Shown here: positions 29,351 through 38,405 of the stretch, piece after piece
Numbering within the stretch: the first letter of the stretch is position 1
Layout: every line of letters begins with the position of its first letter
Origin: Mesorhizobium sp. WSM2240
Lineage (GTDB): Bacteria; Pseudomonadota; Alphaproteobacteria; Rhizobiales; Rhizobiaceae
Length of the DNA: 64,000 nucleotides
Assembly (NCBI RefSeq): GCF_040438645.1
Contig: NZ_CP159253.1
Location: 868,001-932,000, forward strand
Reading direction: 5' to 3'
The notes under the pieces: generated by a model
Told to the model about the DNA's origin: nothing
Seen by the model: the letters and a program-made list of their open reading frames with translations, nothing else
Database searches by the model: none
Program-made: the position numbers and the translations under genes

Positions 29351-30241
29351 CTAATAGGGGAGAGCGGCAACGCGCCCATTGCGGCTCAGCAGCACACGTC
29401 GGTCCTCGATCCGATCGACCATCCATCCATCATCCAGAACGGCGCCGACAAAATACTTCTCGCCGTCGATGACAAGATACGGTTCGGGACCATGCCAAAC
29501 AGCTTCAACGGCCAATCCGGATGGCGCCCTTTCCTCTTTGATCAGCACTCCATTGACCAGCGTTAGAGTGCCCTTGGTGCGATGATCGAACCACTGCTGA
29601 AGCTTCTGCCAACTGATGACCGATTCAGACGTGACGGTGCCCTCTGCGGTCACAGCATCCATTGCGGAGCCAACCTTAATATTGGCAAGGCCCGCCCTAT
29701 CGACTTCCTCCTGCAGCTCTTTGGCCGCTGCCTTTGCAATCTGGTCGTTGGCGGGATGACTGGTCAGCTTGGGCTCATGTTCGGCACTGGATAAATTGGG
29801 GCTCGATGCATCACCGTCCCCGTTATAGGAGAAAATGGCTGATGCCGTGCCGATCCCTAGAGAGCTGACTATGATCATGGCGAGCATACGGAGCGAGAGG
29901 CGTGGTATGCCGACCGAACGAGTTGGCGCAGCATCCAGCACCGACCAGAGAATGGACATCTCGCCTACGAGAACGACGACAGGAAGGGACGCCACAACGC
30001 ACTCGCCCGGGGCAATATTCCGCTTACCCTCGATGCTGAGTCCGGCTGCAAGCGCCTCGATCTCGATCGAATTGCCAAGAAGAGTTATACGAAGATGATG
30101 CGGTGCCAGTCCTTGCTCGACAAAGATGACATCGGCGTCGAAGCCGCTCCCGATTACGCTGCCCTCGAGAGCAATCTTGCCGGTCAGTCCGCAATAGAGC
30201 CCCGAAAGCACTTCGAAATGGAGGGAATCGGCGTGGTCCAC
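29351..30241 (-). CDS. y4yQ: Y4yQ, SctD-type inner-membrane ring protein
   Basis: 296 residues from a GTG at 30241 (VDHADSLHFEVLSG), chosen because GAGAGA lies 8 bases upstream. The frame opens further up (TTG at 30280), but that part lies inside an intrinsic terminator hairpin. Domains: an N-terminal FHA-like cytoplasmic domain (about 10-100), one membrane segment (RMLAMIIVSSLGIGTASAIF, about 145-165), and a periplasmic part with ring-building modules. This matches SctD/YscD/HrpW-type proteins that form the outer part of the inner-membrane ring around RhcJ. Confidence 0.88.
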   Translation of the reverse strand: MDHADSLHFEVLSGLYCGLTGKIALEGSVIGSGFDADVIFVEQGLAPHHLRITLLGNSIEIEALAAGLSIEGKRNIAPGECVVASLPVVVLVGEMSILWSVLDAAPTRSVGIPRLSLRMLAMIIVSSLGIGTASAIFSYNGDGDASSPNLSSAEHEPKLTSHPANDQIAKAAAKELQEEVDRAGLANIKVGSAMDAVTAEGTVTSESVISWQKLQQWFDHRTKGTLTLVNGVLIKEERAPSGLAVEAVWHGPEPYLVIDGEKYFVGAVLDDGWMVDRIEDRRVLLSRNGRVAALPY

Positions 30242-30261
30242 AAAGGATCTCTCAATCACGG

Positions 30262-30293
30262 ATAAAAAGCCGCACGGCAATTGCCATGCGGCT
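30262..30293 (-). terminator. Intrinsic terminator between nopA and y4yQ
   Basis: On the minus strand AGCCGCATGGCAATTGCC followed by GTGCGGCTTTTTA forms a strong GC stem-loop with a T-run. It lies after nopA and before the y4yQ start, so it probably limits read-through and keeps nopC and nopA expression above that of the ring genes. Confidence 0.8.
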
Positions 30294-30361
30294 CATTTCG
30301 ATACGCGTCACGCCATCAGCGTGACGCGGCGAGGCAATATTAGAGCCCCGCTTCCGAAAAT

Positions 30362-30586
30362 TTACTGAACGCGTTCGTCAGCGGCTTTCTTGATGGTCGT
30401 GAGCTGGGTCGTCAGGGAACGCAGCTCCATGCTTCTAGTCGTCGCCTCTGCACTAACCTTTTTTAGCTCCTGGATTTGCGCGTGGAAAACAGCAGCCCCG
30501 GTGGCTTGGTCAAGGGCGCTTCTCCCCATTGAAGCCCCAGTACCAGCAAAAGAACCAAGAGTACTTATATTCGAGATATTAGGCAT
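30362..30586 (-). CDS. nopA: NopA, type III pilus subunit
   Basis: 74 residues (MPNISNISTLGSFAGTGASM...), small, alpha-helical, without signal peptide or cysteine, as for rhizobial NopA. NopA is exported by the Rhc system and is the main subunit of the extracellular pilus. It follows nopC by 68 bases with GAAAGGGAATAAC before the ATG, and precedes a terminator. Recognition is mainly by order and size plus the Ser/Thr-rich start. Confidence 0.85.
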   Translation of the reverse strand: MPNISNISTLGSFAGTGASMGRSALDQATGAAVFHAQIQELKKVSAEATTRSMELRSLTTQLTTIKKAADERVQ

Positions 30587-30654
30587 GTTATTCCCTTTCT
30601 GTCATATTGCGCCGTCACCACGGCACACACCTCCTCACGCCGGACCATCCAGCG

Positions 30655-30999
30655 TCAGGCATCCTCTTCAGTGTCTGCCATAGCCTCTTCAGCATCAGCC
30701 ATGGCATCGTTGAAAATAGTTAGCGCAACGGAGCGCATGACTTCTTCGAAGGCTTCAGTCATATCTTGCGAGCCATCCGCAGAAATAGTGGGACCTTCAA
30801 CCCTATCATTCCGGCCAACAGGCCTGTTTTGACCATCACTCCCGCCAACAGGCCTATTATGACCATCACTCCCGCCAACAGGCCTGTTATGCCCAGAAAG
30901 GTCGGTGGATGGTTGGTGCGGTTGGCCGCTCGGACCTCCATGCCCCCTACGGGACAAGGAAACGAAGTTGCCAATTCCACTCCCAATTGCTGCGACCAT
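30655..30999 (-). CDS. nopC: NopC-like secreted protein with decapeptide repeats
   Basis: 114 residues. The N-terminal MVAAIGSGIGNFVSLSRRGH is followed by three tandem copies of a ten-residue unit (NRPVGGSDGH type), and an acidic tail (AMADAEEAMADTEEDA). The C-terminal half (SQDMTEAFEEVMRSVALTIF) and the place at the head of the nopC-nopA-y4yQ-rhcV-y4yS operon fit NopC, a small protein secreted by the Rhc system and seen as an effector in S. fredii. AGGAG lies upstream of the ATG, and a tts box about 60 bases before it. Confidence 0.8.
   Translation of the reverse strand: MVAAIGSGIGNFVSLSRRGHGGPSGQPHQPSTDLSGHNRPVGGSDGHNRPVGGSDGQNRPVGRNDRVEGPTISADGSQDMTEAFEEVMRSVALTIFNDAMADAEEAMADTEEDA
30811..30900 (-). 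repeat. Three tandem 30-bp repeats inside nopC
   Basis: Units at 30811, 30841 and 30871, each with CCAACAGGCCT, differing at few bases. They encode the decapeptide repeats; copy number may vary between strains. Confidence 0.9.
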
Positions 31000-31055
31000 C
31001 AGGTACTCCTGTATCCGTTTCCATTGGCGGCGACGCCTAGAAAATCAAGCTATGA

Positions 31056-31080
31056 GCGGGAGCTTTCGAGAACCTGACGA
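31056..31080 (-). promoter_or_regulatory. tts box for the nopC operon
   Basis: On the minus strand TCGTCAGGTTCTCGAAAGCT is almost a perfect tts box, about 57 bases before the nopC ATG. Confidence 0.92.
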
Positions 31081-31378
31081 CTCTGGACAAAAAGCGGGCT
31101 ACCGGAAAATACAATCGCGCAGGGCTCGGGCTCCTGCAAAGTGGCAAATGTGGGTACTGCGCTTCTGCCACGGGGATCGGGCCTGCCCGGAGCCCGACTT
31201 TTTCCAGCGTAGCGCCAGGTCCGAGGCTTGCTTGCTACGATACAACTCTATGGAGCCGCCACGCGGAGATTCCCAGCTTTCCCACACGTGGCGGGCTGAG
31301 GGCGCGGGAGCTGAGCCCTGCGGTGGCCAAAGCGTTTTCAGATACCGACCTGCGCCAGACCAGGGTCGACAGCGCAAC

Positions 31379-31966
31379 GCCGCGCCCAAGCTGGCGATCC
31401 CACCCGCGACCGCAGCGCCGCCAACGAAGAAATCGGAGAAGCCAAAGCCGGTCTACGCCGAACCTGGCCAAGGTCGGATCCAGGCGCTCCGCATGGCATG
31501 GCCGATCGCGTGTCGTCGATTGGAGGAACTCCCCAACATCAATGCCATGCAGCTCTTCGAAGAGCTGTGTATCCAGTTTCCAGGTCGATTCACCCGCAAG
31601 CAATACAAGACCTTCGCCCGGCGCGTGGCCGTCTGGCGTGAGGCTGCTCGCGCGCGCCGCGTTGTCATCGGGCCCAAAACGTATCGTCTGCTCAGCGACA
31701 AACCGCGTGGCCGACGTCCCGATACGTTCAAGGATCATTGGGGAGGAGATGACGCAATGCTTGGAAGAACACCCGGATCAGACCGCGCTTGAACTGCTCG
31801 TCGAGTTCCAGGTCCGTTACCCGGGGCGATATAGCTTGCGACAGCTTTACACCTGCAGAAGCGAGTAAGGGCATGGCGACAACAAGCCGTGCAGCGGCTC
31901 ATCGGCGAGGCAAATATCCTACCGCCATATAATGATCTTAACCCCGCATGCCGGGCGAGCGGGTAA
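31379..31966 (+). pseudogene. C-terminal part of the split DDE transposase
   Basis: After the 97 bp shared with the left half, the frame continues RIQALRMAWPIACRRLEELP and FPGRFTRKQYKTFARRVAVW, the C-terminal helical repeats of this transposase. A frameshift at about 31738 and another near 31852 follow (ALELLVEFQVRYPGRYSLRQ, then ANILPPYNDLNPACRASG). The terminal repeats of the IS lie directly after. Confidence 0.85.
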
Positions 31967-32008
31967 CATTCTCGATGAGGCAAGCGGTAACAAAATTACG
32001 TGAGGCAA

Positions 32009-32260
32009 CACGACAGAGATCCAGGGGCGTTGCTACATGAGCGGATCGGGCGTGAATTCAGGCCGACCGCAGAGGCAGCCCGTGTCAGAACGGGCGACAT
32101 CTGTCCGGTTCCAAGCTCTGCATGCCAATGAGTGACAGCGCCTCCGCAAGCCAGACGATCTGATCCGGCGCATTCGCAGCTGCCAGGTGGGCGGCCCTAG
32201 GTTGTTTTCATCAAGGGCACGCTTGAGCCAGGTCGAATTTCGCGCGTCCAGGAGAACTCT
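32009..32260. other. Gap outside the split IS
   Basis: No gene recognised. Confidence 0.4.
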
Positions 32261-32286
32261 CCGTCAGCTAATCGTCAGTCAACCTA
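32261..32286 (+). promoter_or_regulatory. Probable tts box
   Basis: CCGTCAGCTAATCGTCAGTC, with AACC following, resembles the nopP tts box in this window (CGTCAGCTGGTCGTCAACC). It lies about 220 bases before the 776-residue effector candidate. Confidence 0.7.
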
Positions 32287-32507
32287 TCTATCTAGACCTG
32301 CCGTGCCTAACCGGCCCTGATGGCAACGGAAGATGACGGTGCAAATCCTAGTATACTGATTGGTGGCCCACCCGATGCGCACCACACGCACATTTGGTGA
32401 AGCTGACGAGGCGCGATGCACTCATTACAGCCTTGGTACACGAGGGCTCAGCGACATCAGCCTCAATAGCATAGACAACACATTCTCGCCTATAACGGAG
32501 ACGGAAT

Positions 32508-34838
32508 ATGACGGGCATTGACCGGTCTGGGAGATCGCGAGCTGAAAAGAGAGTCGGCAGGGCCGGGGAGGCGAGCAGTTCGCGCTCGCAGTCAAGTCTT
32601 GCGCCTGGGGAAGGCGGCCAGTCGTTCGATGCCGTCGTGGAGCAGATGCGCTCTGTGGCGATAGATAGAAGGACGCCCGCCGTTCTAATGCAGCGTGGTG
32701 TCGACGATGCCCCACGCGACCGGCCGTCGGGCTCCTCCGTTGGCATACACCGAAGCCTGGACATTGCACGGCATGCAGCCGCCGCGCCACGTGCAGCCAG
32801 TCCGCGGCGGCGCAGTGTTCCGTCGACATTGGAGAGTGAAGCCCTGGCGCCGGCCGCCAGCCAGCCGCCAACCTCGGGTGTGACGGTCCCGATTTCCGTG
32901 TCACCACAGGCACGAATGGACGAGCTCTTTGGGGAACTGGTCGCTTGCCGCAATGCAGCGGAGCAGAACCGCAACGAGCCAGAACTGATGGACCGTGTCG
33001 TCGTTGCAGGCTCAGCAGTTCTGGAGCATTACGCGAGCCTGAGCCCGTCGCCGGCTTTGGCGCGGAGCATTATGCCCGACTGGAGGGTGCGTCAATGCTG
33101 CGACCTCGTGATTGATGCGGTGGACAAATACTACACACGGACAACACCGACTCTCGACAACTTGGAAACGCACGTAACCGATTCGGTAAAATTGATCAGG
33201 AGGCTTAAATCCCTGGCAAGCCCCGACCAGATGACCAGAATGTATCTCAGCGCGGCGAAGGCGCAGGTTGCCTGCATAAACTGGTGGGAAAAAAGGATAT
33301 GGGGCTGCGAACAACAGTGCTTCGCCTCCGCCACCAAAGCCAGCTTACCAAATGCAACGGCCGAGATGCGGCAGGAAGATCAGATCCTGATGCGCCGGGC
33401 GACCGGCGAGCTGATGTTTGCACGGTTCGCGCTTGGATTGTCGCGGATGGATTCCGCGCACGTCAAAATTGAGTCGCAGGTGGACACGTTCGAACCAGCC
33501 GTGAGGGAAATCCTCCTGTTTGAGAACGGACGGCTGCCTCTGCTGGATGCCTTCGTGGACGATGTTGCTCCGGCATTCGCGTCGGCAGTACCTGCTGTCA
33601 GGGACAGCACGGGACGCCCACTCGACGCAGATCACTGCGCCGTTTTGGAGGGCGTGGTGAAGCGGCTTTCGGAATTTGAATGGGCGTTACGGGACGTGCG
33701 CGCAAACCTGAGCGATCACCCAACAAGCGGCGGCCTCCCACTAGAACTGTTGGACAGGATCGTGGAGGACGCGTCGATCACTGCGGACCATGTTGTGCGC
33801 CTACTGGAACTGCAGCCGAACTGGCCGGCCATCGTTGAACCGCCGGCGGACACGGGCGCTGGACCGGCCGCAGCGCCCAGGAAAGGGAAGGGGAAAGGCA
33901 AGCGCAAGCAGGGCGCTCGCGCAAGCACCTCAGTCGCCGACGCCAGCAATTCGGCAGCCGGACAACAGTCGCCGCAAATCGCTGCGGATGTCAAAATCCC
34001 GGCGCCGGTAGCCAAGGTGCTCGTACGCACGAATCTAGGTACGAAGAAGCTCTTGAGTGCAGAGGAGGCGCAGAAGAGTGCAAAGGAGGCGGCAGCGCGC
34101 TTGGCGGCCTGGCACGCCCCAGCCTCGAAGGAGGTGCTGACACCACGATTCGCACGCTTGACCGAACTCCTGCAGTTCGATCTGGCTGGTCTGCAAAGGG
34201 AAATCTCTCAAGCGCGCAAGATGAGCCCCGAGGACGCCGAACACATCGTCGACTCTGTGGTCGAGCGTCTTCAGACCCAAGCCGCCGAGATGGAGGCCTC
34301 TTTGGCAGCGTTTAAGGAGCCTCGTCTGCGCCTCCTGCTTTCGGGTGCGCAAATAACGAAATTGCACGAAGACACAGAACAGCTAAACAACATGTTGAGC
34401 CAGGCGCGGGGACAGGTGAAGGCTTTGAAGGAGCAAAAGGCCGCTATTGCGACCGATTGCATGAAGACTTACGCACTTCCGTCGCAGAAGTACCTTGAGC
34501 AATTGCGGACGGCCGGGGAGCTGATCCCACCGGATCAGCCGTCCGCGTTGCGTGGCGAGCCGGGCCATCTGTTTGAGATCAGGCTCCAGCACAAGGCGCT
34601 GCGCAATGGTGCAATGCCGAGTCCGATGTGGGTCCACATTCATACGAAACGGCCGGTATACGCGCGGGAGTTGGCAACGCTGGACACCGCCGAGTTCGCC
34701 GCTTGCCACGTCAAGTCCAATCAACAGCGTGGTCACAATCGGCAGTGGCAGGAGGCCCATGCTGCGACTCACGAAAGCGTCGCGATCCACCGAGGCAAGC
34801 TCACCCCCGCGTTCTGTAAGTCTTTGTTGGCCACTTAG
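32508..34838 (+). CDS. Candidate type III effector, 776 residues
   Basis: The start ATG follows GGAGACGGAAT. The first 120 residues are Ser-, Arg-, Pro- and Ala-rich and disordered, like type III export signals. The start MTGIDRSGRSRAEKR resembles that of the SKWP-type protein at 61954 (MTGVGRRLNAPSGSG). The middle is alpha-helical. A basic linker (GKGKGKRKQGARAS, about residues 463-476) could act as a nuclear localisation signal. The C-terminus (ACHVKSNQQRGHNRQWQEAH and VAIHRGKLTPAFCKSLLAT) recalls the ends of Xanthomonas and Ralstonia effectors of the XopP/HLK kind, from memory only. A probable tts box lies upstream. No enzyme motif is visible. Confidence 0.7.
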   Translation: MTGIDRSGRSRAEKRVGRAGEASSSRSQSSLAPGEGGQSFDAVVEQMRSVAIDRRTPAVLMQRGVDDAPRDRPSGSSVGIHRSLDIARHAAAAPRAASPRRRSVPSTLESEALAPAASQPPTSGVTVPISVSPQARMDELFGELVACRNAAEQNRNEPELMDRVVVAGSAVLEHYASLSPSPALARSIMPDWRVRQCCDLVIDAVDKYYTRTTPTLDNLETHVTDSVKLIRRLKSLASPDQMTRMYLSAAKAQVACINWWEKRIWGCEQQCFASATKASLPNATAEMRQEDQILMRRATGELMFARFALGLSRMDSAHVKIESQVDTFEPAVREILLFENGRLPLLDAFVDDVAPAFASAVPAVRDSTGRPLDADHCAVLEGVVKRLSEFEWALRDVRANLSDHPTSGGLPLELLDRIVEDASITADHVVRLLELQPNWPAIVEPPADTGAGPAAAPRKGKGKGKRKQGARASTSVADASNSAAGQQSPQIAADVKIPAPVAKVLVRTNLGTKKLLSAEEAQKSAKEAAARLAAWHAPASKEVLTPRFARLTELLQFDLAGLQREISQARKMSPEDAEHIVDSVVERLQTQAAEMEASLAAFKEPRLRLLLSGAQITKLHEDTEQLNNMLSQARGQVKALKEQKAAIATDCMKTYALPSQKYLEQLRTAGELIPPDQPSALRGEPGHLFEIRLQHKALRNGAMPSPMWVHIHTKRPVYARELATLDTAEFAACHVKSNQQRGHNRQWQEAHAATHESVAIHRGKLTPAFCKSLLAT

Positions 34839-35426
34839 TGCCATCCACGTCCATCTGGTTGCCGAGGCGGCAGCTTCGACGCAGGCTGTTCGCCAAGGCC
34901 GCTCTTTAGGCGTCTCGCGAGCTCCTCGCTTGTGGTGCCCATGAGTTGCGGTGCCAGATGAGTATTAAGCAAATTGAAGGAATTTCCGTCTTGAGCCAAA
35001 ACGGTAAATGCGAGGCGGTGTACGAGCTGCCGGCCACGTAACTCAACTACAGCAAGAGGCCGAGCGGAGCTGCCACGTATCTGAAGTTAGACGTGACAGA
35101 GCGCTCCGCCGTCGTCGGGCTCGCTCCGAAATCAATCCGGAAGATCGTCCGCGAAGAGGCGGTGTCCCGTCCCTAATTCGGTTCGCTTGCCTGCTGCAGC
35201 CACCATGCGCATTCATGCCGCAGTTCATCTTCCCGGCGAGCGGGGCTGCATTGCTGCGGCTCTGCTGGCGCGGGAGCAGGGTGCTGGAGCCAAGCAATCG
35301 CACCGGAGTGTTTTCTACGGCGACGAATCGAACCAATCGCCGGGAATCCAAAACAATACTCGGATTTCAATCTCTTGAAGACGGGGGCGCACGGCAACGG
35401 TTGCAAAGTCCGGCGGCGCCCGTCGA
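34839..35426. other. Gap between two effector genes
   Basis: A short stretch near 35065-35175 reads AATYLKLDVTERSAVVGLAP on the plus strand and looks like a gene remnant, but I cannot name it. Nothing else. Confidence 0.35.
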
Positions 35427-36257
35427 TCACATGAAGTCATCCTCGAACGAGTATCTAGGTGAACTTGGTAAACTCTCGACATCACTGCTCTCGCTACCCT
35501 CAGTTTTGCAGAGGTAGCGCGGCGGTTTGTCTGCACGCTGCCATTCGCCGGCACTGTTCTTCGTCCACTTTTCGGGATGTTGGGTAGGGTCAAGGACCAT
35601 GTCGCCATCACCTACCTCAACAAACCCCATCATCGCTGCGCGGGCTTGCGCTTCTGGATTAGCGGCGCGCCAATTCAGCAATGGCAGGTCGCCGTCCATC
35701 CGAAGTTGATGCTCCAGCAGTATATCGCCTGCGTTCTCGACGAGCGGATGAGCCACCTGAAAATCGACTATGGAGGTGATCTCAGTTCGACCAGGAAATT
35801 GATGGCGCCAATTTGCGGATTCGAACTCAGTCATGCTGAAGCCGCCTTCCGTTCTCATCAGTCCGGCACTCTGGTTTCCCAATTGATAGCTGAAATATCG
35901 CGCGTGCTCCGAATCTCGACGGATGCCATATTGCCTAGCAACCTCCGCAGTACGTCTGGCCCGTGAGGATACGAATTGCGAATACTCCCGTGGATTGTCG
36001 GCAATGTGCATGATTTTTTCGCCATGAAATTGCCTCACCTGACTCCTGAAAGAAGACCTGTCGATCTCTACCACCGGAGGTCTGGGATGAAGCGAATACG
36101 ATTGCGTAGCCGCCGACGATGAACCGCCGCTGGAATCCGATCCAGCTAAGTCCATGCGGGTAAACGTGTCCGCGAACTGTTGGGTTTGTGCATCCGTTTG
36201 CCTATTCGCACTGCGCGTGTAGTGGCGATCGGACGAGCCACCAATTCGACCATGCAT
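35427..36257 (-). CDS. nopP: NopP, type III effector
   Basis: 276 residues, beginning MHGRIGGSSDRHYTRSANRQ, nearly the standard NopP start. Conserved core: MHIADNPREYSQFVSSRARR, ARYFSYQLGNQSAGLMRTEG, VDFQVAHPLVENAGDILLEH, TKNSAGEWQRADKPPRYL. The core looks like a GNAT-type acetyltransferase fold. NopP is phosphorylated in plant cells and in some hosts decides compatibility (for example with Rj2 soybean). A tts box lies about 70 bases upstream. A diverged second copy is at 49544-50392. Confidence 0.93.
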   Translation of the reverse strand: MHGRIGGSSDRHYTRSANRQTDAQTQQFADTFTRMDLAGSDSSGGSSSAATQSYSLHPRPPVVEIDRSSFRSQVRQFHGEKIMHIADNPREYSQFVSSRARRTAEVARQYGIRRDSEHARYFSYQLGNQSAGLMRTEGGFSMTEFESANWRHQFPGRTEITSIVDFQVAHPLVENAGDILLEHQLRMDGDLPLLNWRAANPEAQARAAMMGFVEVGDGDMVLDPTQHPEKWTKNSAGEWQRADKPPRYLCKTEGSESSDVESLPSSPRYSFEDDFM

Positions 36258-36328
36258 AATACCGCACTCCTGTGTTTAGCATTAGGTTGAGGCTAGTTTG
36301 GCCCACAGCCTCCCTAGGTAGTCGGTTT

Positions 36329-36350
36329 GGTTGACGACCAGCTGACGAAG
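36329..36350 (-). promoter_or_regulatory. tts box of nopP
   Basis: On the minus strand TTCGTCAGCTGGTCGTCAAC. The first half is perfect; the second is degenerate. Right distance and strand for nopP. Confidence 0.75.
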
Positions 36351-36663
36351 GCGTTCTCCCTGATGCAGGCGAATTCCGAACTGCCGTTAGGGTTTTGTTG
36401 AGATCAGGCTGCGACCTGCGCCGGCCGGCCAAGGCCGCCGGTCAGGTCGACTGAACTTTTCGAGTCTTGCTGGCTGCCAATCTGCCGACCAAGCGGCGAG
36501 CGAGAACGTCGCCTAGCCACGGTTGGGGATCAGCCGCCGAGTTAGGAGCCCCTTCCTGGCGCCCACCGCCAATAAGTGCCCGAGATGCGCGGAAGCGTAG
36601 TAGCTGGGACCTGATCGAACAGTTGGCGTCCGGAGATCGGCCGGCTCCGCCTATCGGATGGGC

Positions 36664-36957
36664 TCAGGCGGCGATTATTTTCTCCCTCGCGAGCGGCACG
36701 GCGTCAAGGAAAGCCTGCATCGGCGTCCTGCCGAAGCAGCACCGCCCCTCATGCGGCCGCGCCTCATTGTAGCTCCTGACCCATTCATCCAGAATGGCCT
36801 TCAGTTCGGCGACCGAGCCGAAGATCTTCTTACGGAAGGCGACGCGATAGAAACCCGTCCAGCACCGTCTGTGGAAGCGTTCGGCGGTTCCGTTCGTTTG
36901 CGGATTCTTGGTCCTGGAATGGTCAACTTCGGACTTCCGGCAAGCGGAACTCGCCAT
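36664..36957 (-). pseudogene. IS481-family transposase, C-terminal fragment
   Basis: KNPQTNGTAERFHRRCWTGF and SYNEARPHEGRCCFGRTPMQ match the C-terminus of the IS481 fragment at 24927-25421. The adjoining end sequence (ACAGTTGGCGTCCGGAGATC at about 36620) is also shared with the first fragment's end, so both come from the same IS type. Confidence 0.85.
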
Positions 36958-37053
36958 CCTCCAGCCGCTTCGCGTAAAGGCAAACCACGGTGCCAGTCCC
37001 AGAAGATCAGCTTGATCCGATCCGCACAGCTCGTTTCATTGTACATCCTCTTG

Positions 37054-38034
37054 TCAGAGTCCGGGCAGCCGGATCATCCTATCATGTTGATAATCAATGT
37101 GGTTTTTGGCTCGACGTTCGATCACGCGCTGCACCGCTAGGCGTACTGTTTCCGAGCTTAGCGCCTCGACAGGAACTAACCATTGCGAGCCCTTGATTGC
37201 CTGTGTTGCCGGCAAGATGCCCTTCAGCACCAAGCTCTTTGCTGATCCGACACAAATTCCAAAATGTTCCGCAGCCTTCGCAAGGCCGATCGTTTGACCG
37301 TCCGATGATGCGGGGTCGTAGTCCGGCAAGCCCAAGCGTTCGCGCGTTTCCCGCACGCGAACGGTCGTCCAGGTCTCGCCGTCGCCGGTCTTACAGCGCA
37401 TCCGATTGAGCGACACGGTGAGCTCTCGATCGGGCCAACGACCAGCGAGTTTGCGAAGTGCGTCAACGGCAGTGGGTGCCAAATCCCCCGGATATCGGCC
37501 CGTCTTGACGCGAGCAACACGAACGTCCGTGTGCCGGCCGCCGGTCCAGTGGATGAGTAGAACCGCCTCATTGGTGTTCTTATCGAGATCGCAAACAATC
37601 TCTCGGACAACGATGTGAACCAGTCGCTGCTTGGTGCGTGTGTCCGTGGACGTTGCATTCCAAACCCGCGGCAGATCATGCGCAAGTTGCAGAAGCAGGG
37701 CGCGGTCGATTTTGGGACTTTCCGCCGACGCGGCGCGCAATTCCGTGATGCGGCTTTCAAGCTCGGCTACCCGTTCCAATGCACCGTTCCAGCGCGCCTC
37801 CAGTTCACGGGCCACATGGCGCTTGGCAGGATCCACAAGCTCGTATCGGCGCGCTGCAAGAGATGCTTCGTAGCCTGCGACTTCAAGCTCCCGTTCGACG
37901 GCGGCCATGATGTCTTTTCTCGAGCGCTCAACTTGGTCGGACGCCAATATCGCTGCTTCGACAGCCCGATCGGAGACCGCCTCAAGGATCTGCAGCGCAA
38001 CCGCACGATAGAGCTGGATCGGGAAATTTGGACA
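37054..38034 (-). pseudogene. Large serine recombinase, C-terminal part, cut by IS3 element
   Basis: About 325 codons: a coiled-coil stretch (RELEARWNGALERVAELESR), then the strand-rich part typical of these proteins (NEAVLLIHWTGGRHTDVRVA), then HTH-like parts ending RMIRLPGL. The N-terminal resolvase domain with the catalytic Ser is missing; the break coincides with the left end of the IS3 element. It was probably the integrase or resolvase of an older mobile element. Confidence 0.8.
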
Positions 38035-38093
38035 GGGGTTATGAGTGGAATTTCTGCCTGAACACGGCATAGAAGCCGGGAACAGGAGAGACC

Positions 38094-38405
38094 ATGACGA
38101 AACGCCCCCGCCGTAATCACAGCCCTGAGTTCAAGGCGAAAGTTGCGCTTGCTGCAATCCGCGGCGAGCGGACCCTTATCGAGTTGTCGCAGCAATTCGA
38201 TGTGCATCCCAACCAGATCAAGCAATGGAAGGACCTCCTCCTGGAGGGAGCATCTGGGGTGTTTGGCGCGGATGGGAAGGCCGAACCGGCGGCTCCGATC
38301 GTGGACGTGAAGACGCTGCATGCGAAGATCGGCGAACTGACGCTGGAGAACGATTTTTTAGAGGGAGCGCTCAACAAGGCCGGGCTGTTGAGCGCAAAGA
38401 AATGA
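38094..38405 (+). CDS. IS3-family OrfA
   Basis: 103 residues: HTH (HSPEFKAKVALAAIRGERTL, FDVHPNQIKQWKDLLLEGA) and a leucine-zipper end (LHAKIGELTLENDFLEGAL). OrfA recognises the IS ends. ATG preceded by GGAACAGGAGAG. Its TGA overlaps the orfB start. Confidence 0.95.
   Translation: MTKRPRRNHSPEFKAKVALAAIRGERTLIELSQQFDVHPNQIKQWKDLLLEGASGVFGADGKAEPAAPIVDVKTLHAKIGELTLENDFLEGALNKAGLLSAKK

Larger units (their letters stand above)
22086..32008 (+). mobile_element. Split IS whose two halves bracket the nopC-nopA-y4yQ-rhcV-y4yS segment
   Basis: Left end: TTGCCTCACGTAGCGTGTTACC at 22086 and a second box TTGCCTCACCTAAAATGTTA at 22119. Right end: the reverse complements, GGGTAACATTCTCGATGAGG at 31961 and GTAACAAAATTACGTGAGGC at 31987. 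The left half carries the first 470 codons of a DDE transposase, the right half its C-terminus. They share an identical 97-bp overlap (23505-23601 and 31379-31475). About 7.8 kb of other sequence lies between, including an intact IS110 and five secretion genes. Confidence 0.8.

Noticed and set aside
30811..30900. CRISPR-like short repeats
   Set aside because: Three 30-bp units are directly joined with no spacers and lie in frame within nopC.
38225..38401. Upstream extension of the IS3 orfB frame
   Set aside because: It overlaps orfA in another frame; the ATG at 38402 with the ATGA overlap is the usual coupled start. A programmed frameshift cannot be excluded but no slippery site is obvious.
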